A stretch of 64,000 bases of DNA from Streptomyces sp. MMG1121 (GCF_001280015.1 NZ_LGDV01000238.1:62001-126000); one strand, 5' to 3'. Shown: positions 27,255 through 35,690, counted from the stretch's first letter. The notes: generated from the sequence alone by a model not told the origin. A program made the numbers and translations.

Positions 27255-28187
27255 ATGAACACCGCCACCCCCCGTCAGACCGCCCCCTCCCTCGGCACGG
27301 GATGGAGCCTCGGCGACATCGCCGTACGCCGTGTCGACGAGATCGAACTGCCGCGACAGACCGGACCGTGGCTGCTGCCGGACGTCACCAAGGAGATGCT
27401 GGACGAGGCCTCATGGCTGCGCCCCGACTTCGCCGACGCCTCCGTGCCGCGTCTGGCGAGCCACAGCTTCGCGGTGGAGACCGGCGGGCTTCGAATCGTT
27501 GTGGACACCGGCATCGGCAACGGCAAGACCAGGGCCAACCCGGCCTGGAACGGTCTCGACACCGACTTCCTGGAGCGGCTGGCAGCGGCCGGCTTCGCGC
27601 CCGAGTCCGTGGACCTGGTGATCACCACACACCTGCACACCGACCACGTCGGCTGGAACACCCGCCTCGCCGGCGAGGACTGGGTCCCCACCTTCCCCAA
27701 CGCCCGCTACCTCACGAGCCGCACCGAATGGGACCATTGGGCCGCCACCGACCTGGACGAGGCCCGGAGCCAGATGTTCCGCGACTCCGTCCACCCCGTC
27801 CGCGACACCGGGCAGTACGACCTCGTGGACGTGCCCGAGCTGGGGCACGAGGTGGCGCCGGGCGTCTTCCTGGTTCCTGCTCCCGGCCACACCCCGGGGC
27901 AGGTCGCCGTGGAGCTGCGCGGCAGCGACCGCCGGGCACTGATCACCGGCGACAGTATCCACCACCCCGTGCAGCTGTCCCACCCCCACGTGCACAGCTG
28001 CGTCGACATCGACTCCGCCCAGGCGGTCCGCACCCGTGGTCGGCTGCTCGATGCCCTGGCGGACACCGACGCGCTGCTCCTGGGCACCCACTTCCCGCAG
28101 CCCACGGCCGGCACCGTCCGCCGGGAGAACGGCCGCTACCGGCTGCTCGCCGAGCACGCCGGCGAACTTCCGACCACCGCGGCCTGA
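27255..28187 (+). CDS. Metallo-beta-lactamase-fold hydrolase
   Basis: This encodes 310 residues. The metal site is THLHTDHVGWN (HxHxDH), with further ligands in PAPGHTPGQV, ITGDSIHHP and LGTHFPQP. The opening IAVRRVDEIELP and LASHSFAVETGGLRIVVDTG match the branch containing methyl-parathion hydrolase and AHL-lactonase-like enzymes. The likely reaction is hydrolysis of an ester or lactone with two zinc ions. It is the last gene of the TetR-MFS-MBL cassette, 75 bp after the transporter; a GGGA precedes the start. The substrate is unknown. Confidence 0.85.
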   Translation: MNTATPRQTAPSLGTGWSLGDIAVRRVDEIELPRQTGPWLLPDVTKEMLDEASWLRPDFADASVPRLASHSFAVETGGLRIVVDTGIGNGKTRANPAWNGLDTDFLERLAAAGFAPESVDLVITTHLHTDHVGWNTRLAGEDWVPTFPNARYLTSRTEWDHWAATDLDEARSQMFRDSVHPVRDTGQYDLVDVPELGHEVAPGVFLVPAPGHTPGQVAVELRGSDRRALITGDSIHHPVQLSHPHVHSCVDIDSAQAVRTRGRLLDALADTDALLLGTHFPQPTAGTVRRENGRYRLLAEHAGELPTTAA

Positions 28188-28294
28188 CCACGCGAGCGGC
28201 CATGGCGCGTGCAGTTGCATAAAGCGAATTCTTGGCCTTTATGGCATCAGTCAACCGCCGCTCCCCAAGCCTTGGACTGAATGGGAGAACATCC

Positions 28295-28400
28295 ATGGCC
28301 GCCGTCGAACTCGCACCTCCGGAGGCCGCCCGCTGGGCCGCCCGCGCCGGACTTGTGCTGCCGGCCGAGCGCCCCGCCGGGGTCGCCGCGGTCGCCAAAC
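28295..28400 (+). pseudogene. Short fragment of a DUF4089-like small protein
   Basis: ATGGCCGCCGTCG starts MAAVELAPPEAARWAARAG then LVLPAERPAGVAAVA, like the start of small actinobacterial proteins partnered with amidases. After about 35 residues the sequence enters IS3 material. Confidence 0.4.
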
Positions 28401-28404
28401 ATCC

Positions 28405-29270
28405 ACGGCGTCTCGAGCGAACCAGGCCCGAGGCCCGGGCCTGTTCGGTAAAGGCCCATGACGTGAACTGGACGCCGTGGTCGGAGTGGATCACGGTCCC
28501 AGCTGCCGGTCGGCGGTTGCTGATCGCCATGTTCAGGGCGTTGGTGACGAGGGCGGAGGTCTGGGTGGAGTCGATGGACCAGCCGACGACCCGGTGCGAG
28601 TGGGTGTCCAGGACGACCGCGCAGTACACCTTGCCCTCCCGGGCTTGGATTCCAGTAGTCGTCGCAACGGTCGAGGCTGTGAGGCGTTCAGTAAAACAGC
28701 CGGGCGCTCGGTCGCTGTGCCCCAGTCCAGGGCCTGGCGCGACCGCTGGTTGAGTTCGTCAGCGCCATACCGCAGTTCGTCTTCGGTATGGCGAGACAGA
28801 TCCAAGGGGTGGAGTGCTCGGTGATGTCTGTGACCCACAGCCTGTCCGGAGCGGTTCTGGTGAAGTTCCGGTCGACCAGGTCGGCGGCTGTGGGGGTGTC
28901 GTGCCGCAGCCGCCGCCGGCGGTTGCCGGGCAGGCCCTTGAGGCCTGCCTTCTGCATGAGGAGCATGACGGTGCCGTGGCTGACGGAGATGCCATGCCCG
29001 CGTCTGAGTTCGGCGTGAACACAACGGATGCCGTAAGAGCCTTGCGAGGCGGTGTGAATCGTGGTGACCGCCTCGGTCAGCCATGAGTGCCGCAGAGACC
29101 ACGGGGAGGGCGGACGGAGGGCCAGGCGTGATAGCCGGACTCGCAGACGTTGAGCACCCTCGTCGCCGTCTGCACGGACATGCCCTCGCCGGCCATTACC
29201 GCGACGGCCTCGAGGCGTCTTCTGGAGGCACCACCTCGCCTATGAGCTCGGCTGCACGGCGATGGATGGC
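28405..29270 (-). pseudogene. IS3-family OrfB, frameshifted, with an internal insertion
   Basis: The reverse strand reads RLEAVAVMAGEGMSVQTATR, then GTVMLLMQKAGLKGLPGNRR and DLVDRNFTRTAPDRLWVTDI (first catalytic Asp), is interrupted by an unrelated block at about 28644-28806, and resumes with GKVYCAVVLDTHSHRVVGW and GTVIHSDHGVQFTSWAF (second catalytic Asp). It stops at RASGLV before the catalytic Glu. Several frameshifts are also present. It is the OrfB partner of the intact-looking OrfA at 29196-29498. Confidence 0.75.
28644..28806 (-). mobile_element. IS30-transposase-tail insertion inside IS3 OrfB, bounded by short inverted repeats
   Basis: A 163-bp block splits the IS3 OrfB frame. It starts CTTGGAT (28644-28650) and ends ATCCAAG (28800-28806), a perfect seven-base inverted repeat. 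On the reverse strand it encodes LDLSRHTEDELRYGADELNQ and RQALDWGTATER, the C-terminal end of an IS30-family transposase, followed by a stop. It could be a remnant of an IS30 insertion or a small deletion derivative. Confidence 0.5.
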
Positions 29271-29498
29271 CAGTTCCGCCTCCAGTTCGGCGATCCGCCT
29301 TCGGGCGGCCGTGAGTTCGACCTGGTCCTGGCCGGTTGGTCCCGGCAGTTGCCCGATACCGATGAGGTGCTGACGCCGCCAAACACACATCGTCTGCTCG
29401 CTGATTCCGAGGTCGTGAGCGATCTGCCGGATCGGGCGGCCGGCGGCAACGAGGCCGAGGACCTTGCGCCGGAACTCGGGCGGGTAACTGCGGGGCAA
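29196..29498 (-). CDS. IS3-family OrfA (transposase HTH subunit)
   Basis: This encodes 100 residues. The TTG at 29498 is the likely start because AAGGAGG lies five bases upstream and family members begin PRSYPPEFRRKVLGLVAAGR. The HTH is IRQIAHDLGISEQTMCVWRR, and a leucine-zipper helix follows (ELTAARRRIAELEAELAIHR). In IS3 elements OrfA binds the IS ends and a -1 frameshift near its 3' end makes OrfAB. Here OrfA looks intact, but OrfB behind it is destroyed, so transposition is not expected. Confidence 0.7.
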   Translation of the reverse strand: MPRSYPPEFRRKVLGLVAAGRPIRQIAHDLGISEQTMCVWRRQHLIGIGQLPGPTGQDQVELTAARRRIAELEAELAIHRRAAELIGEVVPPEDASRPSR

Positions 29499-29597
29499 TG
29501 GAGCCTCCTTGAGCGTCTGGAGCATCATCTGTCCAGCAAGGTGACTCCACCAGGCACGGGGCATATCAGAGTCTCCGTTCGAACCGGGGCGGTTCAG

Positions 29598-30617
29598 TCA
29601 GCGGGTGCCGGGCCCGTGCGGGATGTCGCCGACCGGCTCTGCGGGCGAGCGGCGGAACATGGCGCGATAGTCCCGCGGTCGCCGGCCCGCGTGCCGGGCG
29701 AAGACGGCGCTGAACGTGCTCGCGTCGGCGTACCCGAGGTCTGCCGCGATGCGTGCGACCGTCCTGTCGGTCGTCTCCAGCAAATGCCGGGCCCGGCGGA
29801 CCCGAGCGGACTGCACGTACGCGAGGGGGGTCTGGCCCGTCTCCTCACCGAAGCGACGGAGCATCGTCCGCGTGCTCACGTGAAACGCCGCGGCGAGGGC
29901 GGAGAGGTCGTAACGGGACCCCAGATTCCGGTCGAGCCACCGCTTCACACCACGGGAGAACGCGCGGCCTGCGACGGGCAGCAGCGCCGGATCGACGTAC
30001 GGGGCCTGGGTGGTACGGGCGTCGTCGACGAGCGCCACACGCGCGGTGCTGCGGGCGACGCCGGGGCCGTCCTGCTCGCGGATGAGCTGGAGTGCGAAGT
30101 CGTACATGGCGCTGAAGGCGGCCGTGGTCGTCACCCCGCGGTCGGTGACGACCAGGCGCTCGGGACGTACCTTCACGTCGGGGTACCGGCGGGCGAGGAG
30201 ATCTGCGAACAACCAGGAGGTCGTCGCCTCGCGCCCGTCGAGCAGGCCGGCCTCGGCAGCGATGAAGGCGCCGACGCAGATCGACACGACGGCGGCTCCG
30301 GAGACTGCCTGCGAGCGAATGGCCGCCACCTCGGGCCGCAGGTCCGCCAGTGCCGCGTCGAGATCGAGCGCGGGCGAGAGCTCGAAGCCCGGCACGATCA
30401 GCACGTCCACCGGGCGCATGGCCGAGACGCCGACAGTCAGACCACCGGACGTGATCACCCGCCGCCTGGGCGAGACCACGGACACTTCGCACGAGGGTCG
30501 TGCCACCCCCTGCGCCGCCGCGACGTGACGGGCCATCACCAGCAGGTCCGGGACTCCGAACACCTCCGAGCCGAAACACCCGGGGTAGGCCAGCACTCCC
30601 AGTCTCAGTGAACTCAC
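29598..30617 (-). CDS. GlxA-type AraC family regulator (DJ-1/PfpI domain plus HTH)
   Basis: This encodes 339 residues from a GTG at 30617, where the DJ-1-like domain begins (LRLGVLAYPGCFGSEVFGV). The PfpI-like elbow is VVSICVGAFIAAEAGLLDGR with the family Cys, followed by TTSWLFADLLARRYPDV. The C-terminal AraC domain has two HTH motifs (LSALAAAFHVSTRTMLRRFG, VARIAADLGYADASTFSAVF). The frame is open upstream but that part is antisense to the neighbour. It is divergent from a dienelactone-hydrolase-like gene, which it probably activates or represses. Confidence 0.88.
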   Translation of the reverse strand: MSSLRLGVLAYPGCFGSEVFGVPDLLVMARHVAAAQGVARPSCEVSVVSPRRRVITSGGLTVGVSAMRPVDVLIVPGFELSPALDLDAALADLRPEVAAIRSQAVSGAAVVSICVGAFIAAEAGLLDGREATTSWLFADLLARRYPDVKVRPERLVVTDRGVTTTAAFSAMYDFALQLIREQDGPGVARSTARVALVDDARTTQAPYVDPALLPVAGRAFSRGVKRWLDRNLGSRYDLSALAAAFHVSTRTMLRRFGEETGQTPLAYVQSARVRRARHLLETTDRTVARIAADLGYADASTFSAVFARHAGRRPRDYRAMFRRSPAEPVGDIPHGPGTR

Positions 30618-30682
30618 GTGTCCCCCCGGCACGAGCAGGTGGCGATTTCGCCGCAGTATCCGGCGATGCCGCCGTTTCTGAG

Positions 30683-30695
30683 GGAGACAGTCTCC
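30683..30695. promoter_or_regulatory. Perfect 13-bp palindrome GGAGACAGTCTCC
   Basis: Six-base arms around a single A, located 17 bp upstream of the dienelactone-hydrolase-like start and within the divergent intergenic region. It could be part of the AraC-type regulator's site, although such proteins usually bind direct repeats, or a transcript hairpin. Confidence 0.4.
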
Positions 30696-30711
30696 TGCCA
30701 CGCTGCCCCTC

Positions 30712-31563
30712 ATGACAACCACCCACCTGCGACACGACGACTCCCTGGACGACTTCTCGCACCGCGTCATCGACATCGACACGGTCGCCAAGACCGTGCA
30801 CGTCACCGGGTCGGGACCGGCTGTCGTCCTGCTGCCCGAGATGCCGGGGATCAGCCCTGACGTAGCACGCCTGGCGCGCTGGCTGCGCGATGCCGGCTTC
30901 CGCGTCTATCTGCCCTCCCTGTTCGGCGTCGACGGCGCCTACCCGACCGCCGACGCGGGTCAAGCCGTCGTCCGGCGTGCCTGCGTCAGCGCCGAGTTCC
31001 GTGCGTTCGCCGGCGGCGGCACCAGCCCCGTCGTGGCGTGGCTGCGCGGGCTCGCACGCGTGGTGCACGCGGAGTGCGGCGGGCCGGGCGTCGGCGCGGT
31101 CGGGCTGTGCTTCACCGGCAACTTCGCCCTGACCATGACGCTCGAACCCGCCGTCATCGCCCCCGTCGTCAACCATCCCTCACTCCCCCTCGACGACCCG
31201 GCAGGGCTGGAGATCGCAACCGAAGACGCCGCCCGCGTGGCCGAGCGCATCCGACGCGACGGCCTCAAGGTGCTCGCCTACCGCTTCGAGAACGACAGGT
31301 GGTGCACCGGCCGGCGGTTCGCGGCCTACCGGGCTCTGCTCGGCGACGCGTTCGACGGCCGTGTGCTCGCGGACGAAGTGGCGAACACGAACCCGCCACC
31401 CTTCTTCCGCGACGTCGTCGGCTGCGCCCACAGCGTCACCACGGCCCATCTCGTCGACGAGCAGGGTCACCCGACCACGCGCGCCCGTGACGAGATCATC
31501 GCCTTCCTCGCCGAACGGCTGGGGACGACCACGCCCGACACCGGAGCCGACGGGCCGAACTGA
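30712..31563 (+). CDS. Dienelactone hydrolase family protein
   Basis: This encodes 283 residues. It has the DLH features VVLLPEMPGISPDVARLARW (conserved Glu), GVGAVGLCFTGNFALTM with Cys in the nucleophile elbow (GxCxGN), an acid region in AYRFENDRWC and a His near VVGCAHSVT. The Cys nucleophile favours dienelactone hydrolase or a relative over ordinary serine esterases. It should act on a lactone or ester intermediate in the cytoplasm. It is expressed away from the GlxA-type regulator across 94 bp. Confidence 0.82.
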   Translation: MTTTHLRHDDSLDDFSHRVIDIDTVAKTVHVTGSGPAVVLLPEMPGISPDVARLARWLRDAGFRVYLPSLFGVDGAYPTADAGQAVVRRACVSAEFRAFAGGGTSPVVAWLRGLARVVHAECGGPGVGAVGLCFTGNFALTMTLEPAVIAPVVNHPSLPLDDPAGLEIATEDAARVAERIRRDGLKVLAYRFENDRWCTGRRFAAYRALLGDAFDGRVLADEVANTNPPPFFRDVVGCAHSVTTAHLVDEQGHPTTRARDEIIAFLAERLGTTTPDTGADGPN

Positions 31564-31594
31564 TGCAAGCGCCTTGCCAGGGTCAGGTCACCCG

Positions 31595-31962
31595 CCGTGG
31601 TGGACTCCACACCGTCGACGAAGTTCGCGCCAACCACTCGGCCCACTGGACCTGGTCCTCAACCGTGCACTCACGGAACCCGAACACGCCCAGGATCTCC
31701 ATCCGATGACGGCTGATGGCCCGCCCAAACCAGTCGTACGCGGTGAACTCCTCCGGAGCCAGCTTCACTTGTTCCGCGACGTACGCCACCGCTGTCGTCG
31801 GGATCTCCGCAGTATCCCCCGGGAAGCGCGCCTCGGCCTCGAAGAACTTCAGCAGCGCGCACCCCAGCCGTTCGCCCCGGACTTGTTCCGCAGCCTCTTC
31901 TCGTCATCGTCCCGTAGCGTCCAGACCTCGATCAGGTCCTCCGGCTCCCACTCCTGCCTCAC
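31595..31962 (-). pseudogene. Tn3-family TnpA N-terminal fragment
   Basis: From a GTG at 31962: RQEWEPEDLIEVWTLRDDDE and KRLRNKSGA, then after a frameshift ALLKFFEAEARFPGDTAEIP, YVAEQVKLAPEEFTAYDWFG and RHRMEILGVFGFRE. This is the DUF4158 N-terminal domain of Tn3-type transposases. It ends after about 120 residues; nearly 90 percent of the transposase is missing, and no resolvase was seen nearby. Confidence 0.75.
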
Positions 31963-31963
31963 C

Positions 31964-31990
31964 CTCAGCCCCTCTCAGCCCCTCTCAGCC
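31964..31990. repeat. Short tandem repeat of CTCAGCCCCT
   Basis: The ten-base unit occurs 2.7 times in a row immediately upstream of the Tn3 TnpA fragment start. It is too short and too few for a CRISPR or minisatellite; slippage is the likely origin. Confidence 0.6.
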
Positions 31991-32158
31991 ACGACGAACG
32001 CGACCAAGGTGACGCGGGCACAACAGCGCACGGATGAAGTCTGCCGGATCCAGGACAACCAACCCCTTGATCGGCTACAGAGAGCTACTTGTCACTTCAC
32101 GGCAGCTTCGGGAGCGCAGGGCCGAAGCCGAAGTGTCCTGTCGCTCTAAAACTGTCGG

Positions 32159-32193
32159 ATTCTCAGTCATTCTCGTTCGTATGACCGATTCTC
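32159..32193. repeat. Three ATTCTC direct repeats in an AT-rich stretch
   Basis: ATTCTC occurs at 32159, 32169 and 32188 (spacings 10 and 19 bp), about 300 bp upstream of the COG4705 gene. Spacing close to helical repeats hints at an activator or sigma-related site, but chance is possible. The region 31994-32489 otherwise shows no gene. Confidence 0.3.
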
Positions 32194-32489
32194 ATTACGG
32201 TACACCTTGAGCGATCCCTTTTGCCTTAATCATGGGCTTTGATCCACTTCTTCGATATCGTTTTCGTTGAACCGTCACGGTCGATCTCACCGGCAGGGCA
32301 AATCCCGTGGAGGTGCGGGCGGTGGGCGGGCGTGACACGCCCGACGGCTCGGCCAGCTGTGCGGGGCCGTCGCTGCCCGGCCTCACCCCGCGGCAGCGAG
32401 TGCCCATCACATTCGCTCCTTCGGGTAGCGATCGGCTCCGACAGCCGGGAACTGCCCGCCGGGGCCGCCGGCGCTGGCACGATGACCCG

Positions 32490-33398
32490 GTGGACAACAC
32501 GGACATCGCGGCGCAGCGCGGCCAGGTCGGATACGTGCTGCGCAAGCTCCCTCAGGTAACGCTGCTGTTTTGGGCATTGAAGACGGTGGCGGTGACCCTG
32601 GGGGAGACCGCCGGCGACCTGCTGGGCATCACTTTCGGGCTCGGCTACGTGACGACGGCCCTGCTGTTCCTGGCCTTCCTTACGGCCGTTGCGGTAGCCC
32701 AGGTGCGGGCCGGGCGCTTTCATCCGGCCCTGTACTGGGCGGTGATCCTCGGCACCAGCATGGTCGGCACCGAGATCTCCGACTTCCTCAACCGCGGCTT
32801 CGGGCACGGCAGTGCCCCCGACGGCATCGGGTATGCCTGGGGCGCGGTCCTTCTCACCGGCCTGCTCGCCGGGGTGTTCACGATGTGGTGGCGCACCGGG
32901 CAGACCCTCGACGTGGAGAACATCACCAGCCGTCAGGGGGAGATCCTGTACTGGATCGCCATCCTCGTCTCCAACACCCTGGGCACCTCCAGCGGCGACT
33001 GGCTGGCCGACGACACCGGGCTGGGATTCCGCAACGCCTTCTTCCTGATCGCAGCGGTCATGCTGCTGATCGTCGCGGCCTACCGGTTCACCGCCGCCAA
33101 CCGGACCGTGCTGTTCTGGCTGGCCTTCATCCTGACCAGGCCGCTGGGTGCCGCGGGCGGCGACTCACTGACCAAGCCGGCCGCCCAGGGCGGCCTCGGC
33201 TGGGGAACGCTGTGGGGATCGGTGGTGTTGCTCGGTTCGCTCAGCACGTTGGTCGCCTGCCAGGTCTGGCAGGTCCGCCGGCATCCTCCGGCTCCGCTCC
33301 CGGCCCCGTACGACCGCCGTACCGGCCTGCCCCAGCGCCCCAACGCCGCCCCAGCGACCGGCGATCCGGTCCGGGAGCCGACCCCGACACAGATCTGA
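32490..33398 (+). CDS. COG4705-type integral membrane protein
   Basis: This encodes 302 residues from the GTG at 32490, where family members begin (GYVLRKLPQVTLLFWALKTV). It has about eight hydrophobic helices arranged as repeats, each with a Gly/Asp signature: TLGETAGDLLGITFGLGY, VGTEISDFLNRGFGHGS, LGTSSGDWLADDTGLGF, PLGAAGGDSLTKPA. The repeated acidic residues in membranes suggest cation binding or transport; the family is uncharacterised. The Pro-rich C-terminal tail is cytoplasmic. Its last 158 bases overlap, on the opposite strand, the extended end of the FAD monooxygenase gene. Confidence 0.8.
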   Translation: MDNTDIAAQRGQVGYVLRKLPQVTLLFWALKTVAVTLGETAGDLLGITFGLGYVTTALLFLAFLTAVAVAQVRAGRFHPALYWAVILGTSMVGTEISDFLNRGFGHGSAPDGIGYAWGAVLLTGLLAGVFTMWWRTGQTLDVENITSRQGEILYWIAILVSNTLGTSSGDWLADDTGLGFRNAFFLIAAVMLLIVAAYRFTAANRTVLFWLAFILTRPLGAAGGDSLTKPAAQGGLGWGTLWGSVVLLGSLSTLVACQVWQVRRHPPAPLPAPYDRRTGLPQRPNAAPATGDPVREPTPTQI

Positions 33399-34572
33399 GT
33401 TTCACGCCCGGCAGCACGGGGGCGCCAGAAATCTGTCGTCCGCCGGACTCGGGTCGTTCCGGGTTCGGGACGAAGGCGGGTAGCGCGGCGAGGCTGCGGC
33501 GCACGGCCTCGCCGCCGTACTCGAACATCTGCCGCTCGTAGTCGCCGACCGCGCCGAGGAGGTCTTGGCGGCGCTCGACGGCCCCGACCAGGCAGCGGCG
33601 CAGCAGGTCGGCGTCGCGCAGGGCGGTGTTCGCACCGTTGCCGCCGGTCGGGGAGGTGGCGTGGATGGCGTCTCCGAGCAGCGTGACCGGACCGGGCGCC
33701 CAGCGCTCGCGGGGCTCGACCACCCGGATGGACAGCAGGGTGCTGTTGTCCGGGTCGGCCTGCTCGATGAGCGCCTGCAGGTTCGGGTGCCAGCCCTCCA
33801 TCCTGGACAGCGCGGCCTCCTGCGCCGTCAAGGTGCCGAGAGAGCCGTTCGGCGGGAGGATCATGGCCCAGCGCACGTAGTCATGGATGTCGGGGAGCGT
33901 TACTTCGGGTGCCAGCTTCTCCGCCGCTTCCTTTGGCGGAACGGGGAACCGCATCGCCCCGAGCAGCAGACTCACTCCGCCCCCCACGATCTTCCCGCCG
34001 TAGGCCCGGGACAGCGCGGCGAACTGCTCCGTCAGCGGCGTGCGGCCGATGACGAACCGGACGCCCGTGTCCCTCGGGGTGGTCTGCGGCATCAGTACCT
34101 GGCGAACCGCGGAGCCGACCCCGTCCGCCCCGACGAGCAGGTCAGCGGTTGCCGGATCGCGCCTCGCGAACCGGGCTTCGACCCTGCCATTGTCCAACAC
34201 GTCGTACCCGGTCAGCGCGGCCCCGGTGTGCACGGTGAGTCCGGTCAGCAGCAGGTGCCGGAGAACTTGCCGGTCAACCACGATCCCGCTCCTGGCAGGG
34301 CCGAGTTCGCCGATCTTGTTCAGCTGGGCGTCCAGGGCCAGTCGCTCAACGTAGGTGTCACTGACGACCGCGTCCAGCAGCGGGTGCAGGCGCTGTGGCA
34401 GGCAGCTGCGCAGCGCCTCGAATCCGACCGAATCCAGTACGAGCCGGTACCCCTGAAATCGTGCGGTGATCGCCGGATCCCGCTCGTACACGTCGGCCTC
34501 GATCCCGGCACCACGCAGACCCTGCGCCAAGCACAGACCCCCCAGACCGGCTCCGACCACGGAAACTCGCAT
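33241..34572 (-). CDS. FAD-dependent monooxygenase (class A)
   Basis: This encodes 443 residues from the ATG at 34572, with AGGAGG six bases upstream. The FAD motifs are VSVVGAGLGGLCLAQGLRGA, LLVGADGVGSAVRQVL and PVTLLGDAIHATSPTGGNG. The catalytic body ends at about residue 390 (SLAALPAFVPNPERPES). The last 50 or so residues (GPDRRSLGRRWGAGAGR onward) are Arg/Gly-rich, unlike the family, and are antisense to the neighbouring membrane-protein gene, so the original stop appears lost. The substrate is probably an aromatic or polyketide. It is divergent from a TetR gene with a strong operator. Confidence 0.82.
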   Translation of the reverse strand: MRVSVVGAGLGGLCLAQGLRGAGIEADVYERDPAITARFQGYRLVLDSVGFEALRSCLPQRLHPLLDAVVSDTYVERLALDAQLNKIGELGPARSGIVVDRQVLRHLLLTGLTVHTGAALTGYDVLDNGRVEARFARRDPATADLLVGADGVGSAVRQVLMPQTTPRDTGVRFVIGRTPLTEQFAALSRAYGGKIVGGGVSLLLGAMRFPVPPKEAAEKLAPEVTLPDIHDYVRWAMILPPNGSLGTLTAQEAALSRMEGWHPNLQALIEQADPDNSTLLSIRVVEPRERWAPGPVTLLGDAIHATSPTGGNGANTALRDADLLRRCLVGAVERRQDLLGAVGDYERQMFEYGGEAVRRSLAALPAFVPNPERPESGGRQISGAPVLPGVKLRSVSGSAPGPDRRSLGRRWGAGAGRYGGRTGPGAEPEDAGGPARPGRRPTC

Positions 34573-34644
34573 CACATGCCTCCTGAACAGACTGTCCGAA
34601 CCCTGCTCAGGACCTGAGCAGGGGGTACGCCGACCACGCAGAGA

Positions 34645-34657
34645 CGAACTTAGTTCG
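34645..34657. promoter_or_regulatory. 13-bp palindrome CGAACTTAGTTCG, secondary TetR site
   Basis: Perfect six-base arms around one T. It shares GAACTTAG with the larger operator eight bases downstream, suggesting a second or half site for the same regulator. Confidence 0.5.
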
Positions 34658-34663
34658 ACGGGT

Positions 34664-34697
34664 ACGATCTAAGTTCTACGAGGCGAACTTAGATCGT
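34664..34697. promoter_or_regulatory. Perfect 13-bp-arm inverted repeat, predicted TetR operator
   Basis: ACGATCTAAGTTC, eight bases, then GAACTTAGATCGT with no mismatch. It sits between the FAD monooxygenase and TetR genes, 20 bp upstream of the TetR ATG, and is the longest perfect operator-like repeat in the window. Confidence 0.75.
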
Positions 34698-34717
34698 GTC
34701 AAGCTATAGTGACCGGT

Positions 34718-35467
34718 ATGCCCTCCGATCCCCGGCAACGCCGAGCCGCTCGTCACGCCCAGCCCGCTGGGGAGCCCTCAGCGGCGTCCCCGCGCAAGAA
34801 GCCCATCACGGTCGGCCGGATCACCGACGCCGCCCTGCAGGTCGTGGCCACCGAGGGCTACGACGCTCTGACCATCCGTCGAGTCGCCGCGGTGCTCGGT
34901 ACCGGACCGTCGTCGCTGTACGCGCACATCGTCAGCAAAGAGGACATCGACGATCTGCTCGTCGGCCGGCTCTGCTCCGAGGTCGTGCTGCCCGAACCGG
35001 ACCCGGCCACGTGGCGCAAGCAGATCCTCGACGTGTACGCGCAGATCCGCGACCAGTACCTGGAGTACCCCGGAGTCTCCCGTGCCGCCTTGGGCGTAGT
35101 TCCGACCAACCTCTCCACGTTGCGGGTCAGGGAAGGGCTGTTGGCGATCCTGCTCGTCGGCGGAATCGCACCACAGAGCGCCGCCTGGGTGCTCGATGCT
35201 CTGTCCCTCTACGTCAGCGCCTACGCCTTGGAGCAGTCGCTGGTCCAGCAGCGGCGCAGACACCCGGACCAGGAATGGGTCCTTGGCCGCGAGGAGCTGA
35301 TCCGCCGGTTCACCGCGCTGCCGGCCGACACGTTTCCGCAGACCCGACGCTATGCCGCTGAGCTGACCTCCGGCACCGGACACGAGCGGTTCGAGTTCAC
35401 CCTCGGCCTGATCATGGACAACCTCACCCAGCCCCAGCCGACACCGGCATCCGACACCGACGGATGA
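34718..35467 (+). CDS. TetR/AcrR family regulator, TetR_C-like
   Basis: This encodes 249 residues from the ATG at 34718; a GTG at 34709 is an alternative. A basic linker (RKKPITVGRITDAALQVVAT) leads into the HTH at about 36-80 (IRRVAAVLGTGPSSLYAHIV, SKEDIDDLLVGRL). The long C-terminal helical domain (YLEYPGVSRAALGVVPTNLS, FTLGLIMDNL) is of the TetR_C type common in regulators of flavin monooxygenases. It is divergent from the FAD monooxygenase; the inverted repeats between them are its likely sites. Bases 35468-35690 hold no recognised feature. Confidence 0.9.
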   Translation: MPSDPRQRRAARHAQPAGEPSAASPRKKPITVGRITDAALQVVATEGYDALTIRRVAAVLGTGPSSLYAHIVSKEDIDDLLVGRLCSEVVLPEPDPATWRKQILDVYAQIRDQYLEYPGVSRAALGVVPTNLSTLRVREGLLAILLVGGIAPQSAAWVLDALSLYVSAYALEQSLVQQRRRHPDQEWVLGREELIRRFTALPADTFPQTRRYAAELTSGTGHERFEFTLGLIMDNLTQPQPTPASDTDG

Positions 35468-35690
35468 ACGCCGGAGCCCGAGGCGGGTCTGTACCGGTGT
35501 AACTCCCGATCACGAAGCAGCACCTGATGAGTGACGTGACTGGCTCGGTGGAGGCGCTTGAACGGCCTGTGTGTCCCCGGTTTTTCACGCAACGTTCGCC
35601 CCCACCGACGCTCCGGGGCGATCGTGTTCGGCCGTCCCGGACACGTGGAGGACCGGCGCCGGCCGGCTGGTCACGGCGGGAACCGGATAC

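Noticed and set aside
26525..28222. Forward open frame of 565 codons across the MFS and MBL genes
   Set aside because: Arg/Pro/His-rich translation with no domains; it overlaps two well supported genes in another frame.
29196..29498. Active IS3 element
   Set aside because: OrfA looks intact but OrfB is frameshifted, interrupted and 3'-truncated.
31964..31990. Possible CRISPR or minisatellite
   Set aside because: Only 2.7 copies of a ten-base unit with no spacers; no cas genes in the window.
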